Of a stretch of DNA of 64,000 nt, positions 63,994 to 64,000 are shown piece after piece. The notes beneath the pieces were generated by a model that saw only the letters and a program-made list of their open reading frames with translations, was not told the DNA's origin and ran no database searches. Location: contig NZ_MPHJ01000003.1 of the NCBI RefSeq assembly GCF_001957125.1, positions 289,203 through 353,202 of the forward strand, written 5' to 3'. The position numbers were made by a program, and so were the translations under genes. Position 1 is the stretch's first letter. Each line of letters opens with the position of its first letter. This DNA is from Shewanella sp. UCD-KL12 (GTDB taxonomy: Bacteria; Pseudomonadota; Gammaproteobacteria; Enterobacterales; Shewanellaceae).

Positions 63994-64000
63994 TGGGATT

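Overview
The window looks like the chromosome of a marine gamma-proteobacterium, most probably Shewanella. This rests on low G+C, on the run galU-galE-napF / phhA-phhB-tyrR-fahA-maiA, and on the gene families present; no 16S gene is available to prove it. Most of the DNA is coding. The right third (about 49-64 kb) looks like ordinary conserved chromosome, while the left and middle parts are accessory-rich.

Region 1 (0.1-7 kb) is assimilatory sulfate activation: cysD, cysN, an SLC13/TrkA-C permease (likely sulfate uptake), cysC and a DHH phosphoesterase. It is peppered with repeats. A four-helix-bundle (23S-intervening-sequence-type) gene bounded by about 35-bp inverted repeats sits between cysD and cysN. 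A stem-loop repeat ending in CGTAGCT heptamers (12, about 2 and 3 copies) occupies each of the next three gaps.

Region 2 (7.2-32 kb) is an exopolysaccharide locus. A stand-alone rmlA faces a long minus-strand cluster: PP2C phosphatase with receiver, anti-sigma-type kinase, STAS protein, Wza, Wzz, polymerase, flippase, GT2, a three-domain phosphoglycosyl-transferase/WecG fusion, a degenerate nucleotidyltransferase fusion, TagD and TagF-like proteins. Divergent from it runs a plus-strand operon of PhnD-like binding protein, hybrid histidine kinase and sigma54 response regulator, followed by a convergent wzi. Four well-formed -24/-12 (sigma54) promoters lie at the heads of these units, so the regulator probably drives the whole locus. 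This is close in logic to the Vibrio fischeri syp system but differently built: split SypE functions, a periplasmic binding protein as probable ligand sensor, and glycerol-phosphate genes. I regard it as the most interesting system here.

Region 3 (32-50 kb) is a beta-glucoside utilisation locus: TonB receptor, two flavin-dependent 'tryptophan halogenase' homologues, LacI regulator, two GPH symporters (one with two extra membrane segments), GH1 beta-glucosidase, GluP-type sugar transporter, GH3 lipoprotein glucosidase and a Mak-type ROK sugar kinase. Four near-identical LacI operators (TGTAAGCGCTTACA type) tie the receptor, the GH1 operon and the transporter-GH3 operon together.

Region 4 (50-64 kb) holds an ElyC-like protein, a DUF2982-like membrane protein, bactofilin, napF, galE, galU, the TyrR-controlled phenylalanine/tyrosine catabolic genes with visible TyrR boxes, a LysR/MFS pair, a second MFS exporter, a small unknown gene and tRNA-Val(UAC).
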